In this document: in pieces, positions 61,549 to 64,000 of the stretch
Layout: every line of letters starts with the position of its first letter
Position numbering within the stretch: position 1 is the stretch's first letter
Origin: Tolypeutes matacus
Lineage: Eukaryota > Chordata > Mammalia > Cingulata > Chlamyphoridae
DNA length: 64,000 bases
Direction: 5' to 3'
Assembly (NCBI GenBank): GCA_026826555.1
Contig: JAKSZT010037307.1
Span: forward strand, 2,061,879 to 2,125,878
Program-made: the position numbers and the translations under genes
The notes under the pieces: generated by a model
Told to the model about the DNA's origin: nothing
Databases searched by the model: none
Seen by the model: only the letters and a program-made list of their open reading frames with translations

Positions 61549-61998
61549 TTTTTTTTTTTTTTTTTTAATTAATTTATTTACTTTATCCATTCCAACCCCC
61601 CATCTTCCCCATTTGCTGTTTTGTGTCCATTCGCTGGGCAACTCTCTGTGTCTGCCTTCTGCCATCTCTTCTCATCCTCCTTCTCCAGCCTTCACCAGGA
61701 TTCAATCCTGGAGACTTCCGATGCAGGAGACAGGTATCCTGCCACCTGCGCCACCCCGGCTCCTGGCTTCCGGAGCCTTCAGAGCATCTCGTCTCATCTC
61801 TCCCCTGCGTCTCTCTCTTGTTGCGTCATCATCCCTCTGCATGGCTCCTGGGGCCGGCGGCCCACCACACACAGAGCCTGGCAGCCCATGCGCCTTCTCT
61901 CTCTCTCTTTTTTATTTTACCAGGAGGTCCCGGGGATTGAACCCAGGTTCTTCCATGTGGCAGATGGACGCCCAACCATCTAAGCCACATCCGCCCCC
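61549..61998 (-). mobile_element. DAS-type SINE, long GC-spacer subfamily, nested in the young L1
   Basis: Flanks repeat GGTGTTAATTCTTTTT (61533-61548 and 61999-62014). Two tRNA-like modules with B-box complements near 61703 and 61935. Sister of 14851-15258. Confidence 0.92.
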
Positions 61999-62461
61999 GG
62001 TGTTAATTCTTTTTGAAATGCTTGGTAGAACTCACCTGTGAAGCCATCTGGTCCTGGACTTTTCTTTGCTGGGAGATTTTTGATGATGGATTCAATCTCC
62101 TTAATTGTGATTGATTTGTTAAGTTCTTGTATTTCTTGTTGTGTCAGTGTAGGTTGGTTGTACGTTTGTAGAAATTTGTCCATTTCATCTAGGTTGTTTA
62201 GTTTGTTGGCATATAGTTTCTCATAATATCCTCTTATGATTCTTTTTATTTCTGTGAGGTCATTTGTAATTTCCCCCCTTTCATTTCTGATTGTATTTAT
62301 TTGCATCTTCTCTTTTTTTCTTTGTTAGTCTAGCGAGGGGTTTGTCAATTTAATGATCTTCTCAAAGAACCAGCTTTTGGTTTTGTTGATTTTCTCTATT
62401 ATTTTTCTGTTCTCATTTTCATTTATTCCAGAGAAACCATTTAAATTCCAGCATCCATTCT

Positions 62462-62888
62462 TTTTTTTTTAAAAAAAAGATTGATTTATTTACTTTTATC
62501 CATTTTTACCCCCTTCCCCCCGCCGTTTTTGCTGTTTTTGTGTCCATTCGCTGGGCAATTCTCTGTGTCTGTTTCCTGCCCTTTCTTCTCATCCCTCTCC
62601 TCCTGTCTTCACTGGAATTCGATCCTGGGAACCTCCCATGTGGGGGAGAGGCATCCTACCACCTGCGCCACCTTAGTTCCTAGTTTTTTGGTGTGTCTCT
62701 TCTTGGCTTTCCCTTGTGTCACTCTCCTGTTATGTCATCATCTTGCTGCGTGGCTCATGGGGGCCTGGTGGCCTGTGCGCCTTCTATATTTTTCTTTATT
62801 TTTACCGGGAGGTCCTGGGGATCAAACCCAGGTCCCTCCATACAGGAGACGAACATCCAACCATTTGAGCCACATCCCCCCCCCACCC
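62462..62888 (-). mobile_element. DAS-type SINE, long GC-spacer subfamily
   Basis: Antisense copy with modules near 62618 and 62820. The flanking old L1 words ATTCCAGCATCCATTCTT (62446-62463) and GGCATCTATTCTT (62889-62901) suggest the target duplication. Confidence 0.88.
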
Positions 62889-62908
62889 GGCATCTATTCT
62901 TGATAAAC

Positions 62909-62936
62909 ACACCACGCGCACACGCGCACACACGGA
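62909..62936. repeat. CA/CG microsatellite
   Basis: CACACCACGCGCACACGCGCACACACGG-type run. Confidence 0.75.
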
Positions 62937-63210
62937 ATAGAAGGAAACTTCCTCAGCCTGATAAAGGGCATCTAAAAAACCTACAGCTAGCATCATACTT
63001 AATGGTTAAGTTATCTCTTTACCCCTAAGATCAGGAACTAGGCAAGATGTCCAGTGCTTACCACTTCTAGTCAACATTGTACGGGAGGGTCTTACCAGTG
63101 CATTTAGGCATCCAGAAATAAAAAGCATACAGATTGGAAAGGAAGAAATAAAATTGACTATTTGCATACAACATAGAATTCTGTCTTCTGCCAAATAATC
63201 AAATGTTGGA

Positions 63211-64000
63211 CCAGAATAAAGTCATGTAAAAGACTCAGAAAATTGATCTTTCAAATACCCTTTCTGAGGAAGTTACTTGAGGATACATTCCAGCCAAACA
63301 AGGAGGAAACTAAGAAGGGAAAAATCAGAGGCCCCTTGGAGGAAACGGCTCTCATTCGGGGTCAGTTATGGCAGCATGGGGGCTGTGTGGCAGGCTTAGA
63401 GGCCATTAGTCTAGATCAGAGCATGGGGACAAAGGGGATTGTAGATCCAAGGACATTCGAGGCTTGATTAAATTTAGTTAGAGCTGTGGTAAAGCTAGAA
63501 AAAGGCAGAGGCCAAGGTAGAAACTGCAAAAGAGGCAGCCGCGTGTGTAATAGCTAGAGCGCACCTGTGAAGAGCCAGCTAGGTGAGGCCTGAGTTTAAG
63601 CAACATAATGAAAATATAAGAAGAATGAATCCATTTACCTTAATATTAGAAGGAATTTTCTTTGACAAGGGCCCAGAGATTGAGGGCAGTGCCCACCCAG
63701 AGAAGGAAATGGGCCAAAAGGAAGTATACTCTTGGTCTGGCATATCAACATTCATAAATGCTTCTCAGTAATTTTCAGATTCTAGAGCCAATTATGTTCA
63801 CTGAGGATATAAAAGTAAAATGTAAATGACAAAATGAGGGATGTGGAGGGTGGTAGGCAAAGGACCGCCTGGATGCCCTTTTTTTTTTCTTTCTTTTTTT
63901 TTTTTAAATTTGCTGTGCCTTGAGCCAGGTTTCTGGGTATTGTTTGTTTTTAACTCCTTTGGTAATAACCCAGAAGAAACTGAACAAGCTTTTTAATAAA
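63211..64000. other. Unique intronic sequence, no gene seen
   Basis: No repeats were recognised except T-rich runs near 63880-63905. Two short open frames (63243-63467 and 63583-63771) show no known motif and no splice-bounded structure. Confidence 0.45.

Larger units (their letters stand above)
58825..62427 (-). mobile_element. Young 5'-truncated L1, antisense
   Basis: Exact 16-bp duplication CCAGAGAAACCATTTA at 58809-58824 and 62428-62443. The 3'UTR complement (58835-59005) matches the 3'UTR of the full-length L1 (10660-10800). ORF2 is present from before the RT domain to the C-terminus. Two SINEs are nested (59023 and 61549). Confidence 0.94.
56930..63210 (+). mobile_element. Old sense L1 (ORF2) split by SINEs and a younger L1
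   Basis: L1 parts: 56930-57212 (endonuclease to RT spacer, AAGCTAGTTCTTGGAGATCAATAAAATTGATAAAC), 57600-58010 and 58380-58470 (RT start, GGGCCCAGAAGGCTTCCCTGGTGAATTCTACCAA), 58680-58824 and 62444-62460 (joined across the young L1), and 62890-63200 (RT). Diverged, no open frame. Confidence 0.8.
39867..64000 (+). other. IP6K1: IP6K1 downstream intron (inferred extent)
   Basis: The phase-1 donor at 39867 opens an intron. The next IP6K1 exon should continue with a Gly-Val-Val-Ser type sequence; no such frame was recognised up to 64000, so the intron likely runs past the end of the window. A short exon that I missed is possible. Confidence 0.55.

Noticed and set aside
63243..63467. Possible next IP6K1 exon
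   Set aside because: The translation shows none of the expected Gly-Val-Val-Ser continuation or other IP6K1 sequence.

Overview
The window is mammalian genomic DNA, almost certainly from an armadillo (Xenarthra, Dasypodidae). About 27 copies of tRNA-related SINEs of the armadillo DAS type are scattered through it, next to many LINE-1 pieces of all ages, ancient L2/MIR-type repeats and two solo LTR-like elements. There is no bacterial-style gene organisation, and nearly all longer reading frames lie inside retroelements.

Only one host gene exon is recognisable. At 39512-39866 (+) lies the first coding exon of IP6K1 (inositol hexakisphosphate kinase 1), with a good splice acceptor, the initiator ATG at 39644, 74 codons plus one base, and a splice donor at 39867. 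The rest is best read as IP6K1 intron upstream (1-39511) and downstream (39867-64000); no second IP6K1 exon was found.

Layout: 1-4310 is SINEs in antisense L1 3' ends. 4311-10807 is a nearly full-length sense L1 with its own target-site duplication, one stop in ORF1 and a 275-bp insert in ORF2. 10819-13800 is mostly unique intron plus one half of an ancient repeat. 13800-20765 is antisense L1s, one of which joins 5'UTR directly to the reverse-transcriptase region. 20766-26380 is mostly unique, with a solo LTR at 23179. 26385-32165 is antisense L1 carrying a second solo LTR and a retrocopied piece of ribosomal RNA precursor (28S 3' end plus 3' external spacer). 32166-39511 holds an L2 relic, antisense L1 and SINEs. 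After the exon, 40507-42795 has a SINE, an L2 relic and sense L1M ends.

43485-56285 is one antisense full-length L1 swollen by nested insertions: an unassigned repeat (called X here), a VAMP8 processed pseudogene, a HAL1-like element with a tandem-unit tail (called Y), and a retrocopy of a retroviral transcript with R-leader-U3-R-poly(A) structure. 56930-63210 is an old sense L1 interrupted by SINEs and by a young 5'-truncated antisense L1 that carries SINEs itself. 63211-64000 holds nothing recognisable.

Most L1 sequence is antisense to IP6K1, the usual pattern for tolerated intronic L1s. Many insertions have exact 11-17 bp target duplications, so their order can be read. The most unusual items are two L1-machinery products made from non-L1 RNAs: the rRNA precursor copy (31041-31759) and the retroviral transcript copy (52093-53035). 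Family names come from recalled sequence similarity, since no search could be run.
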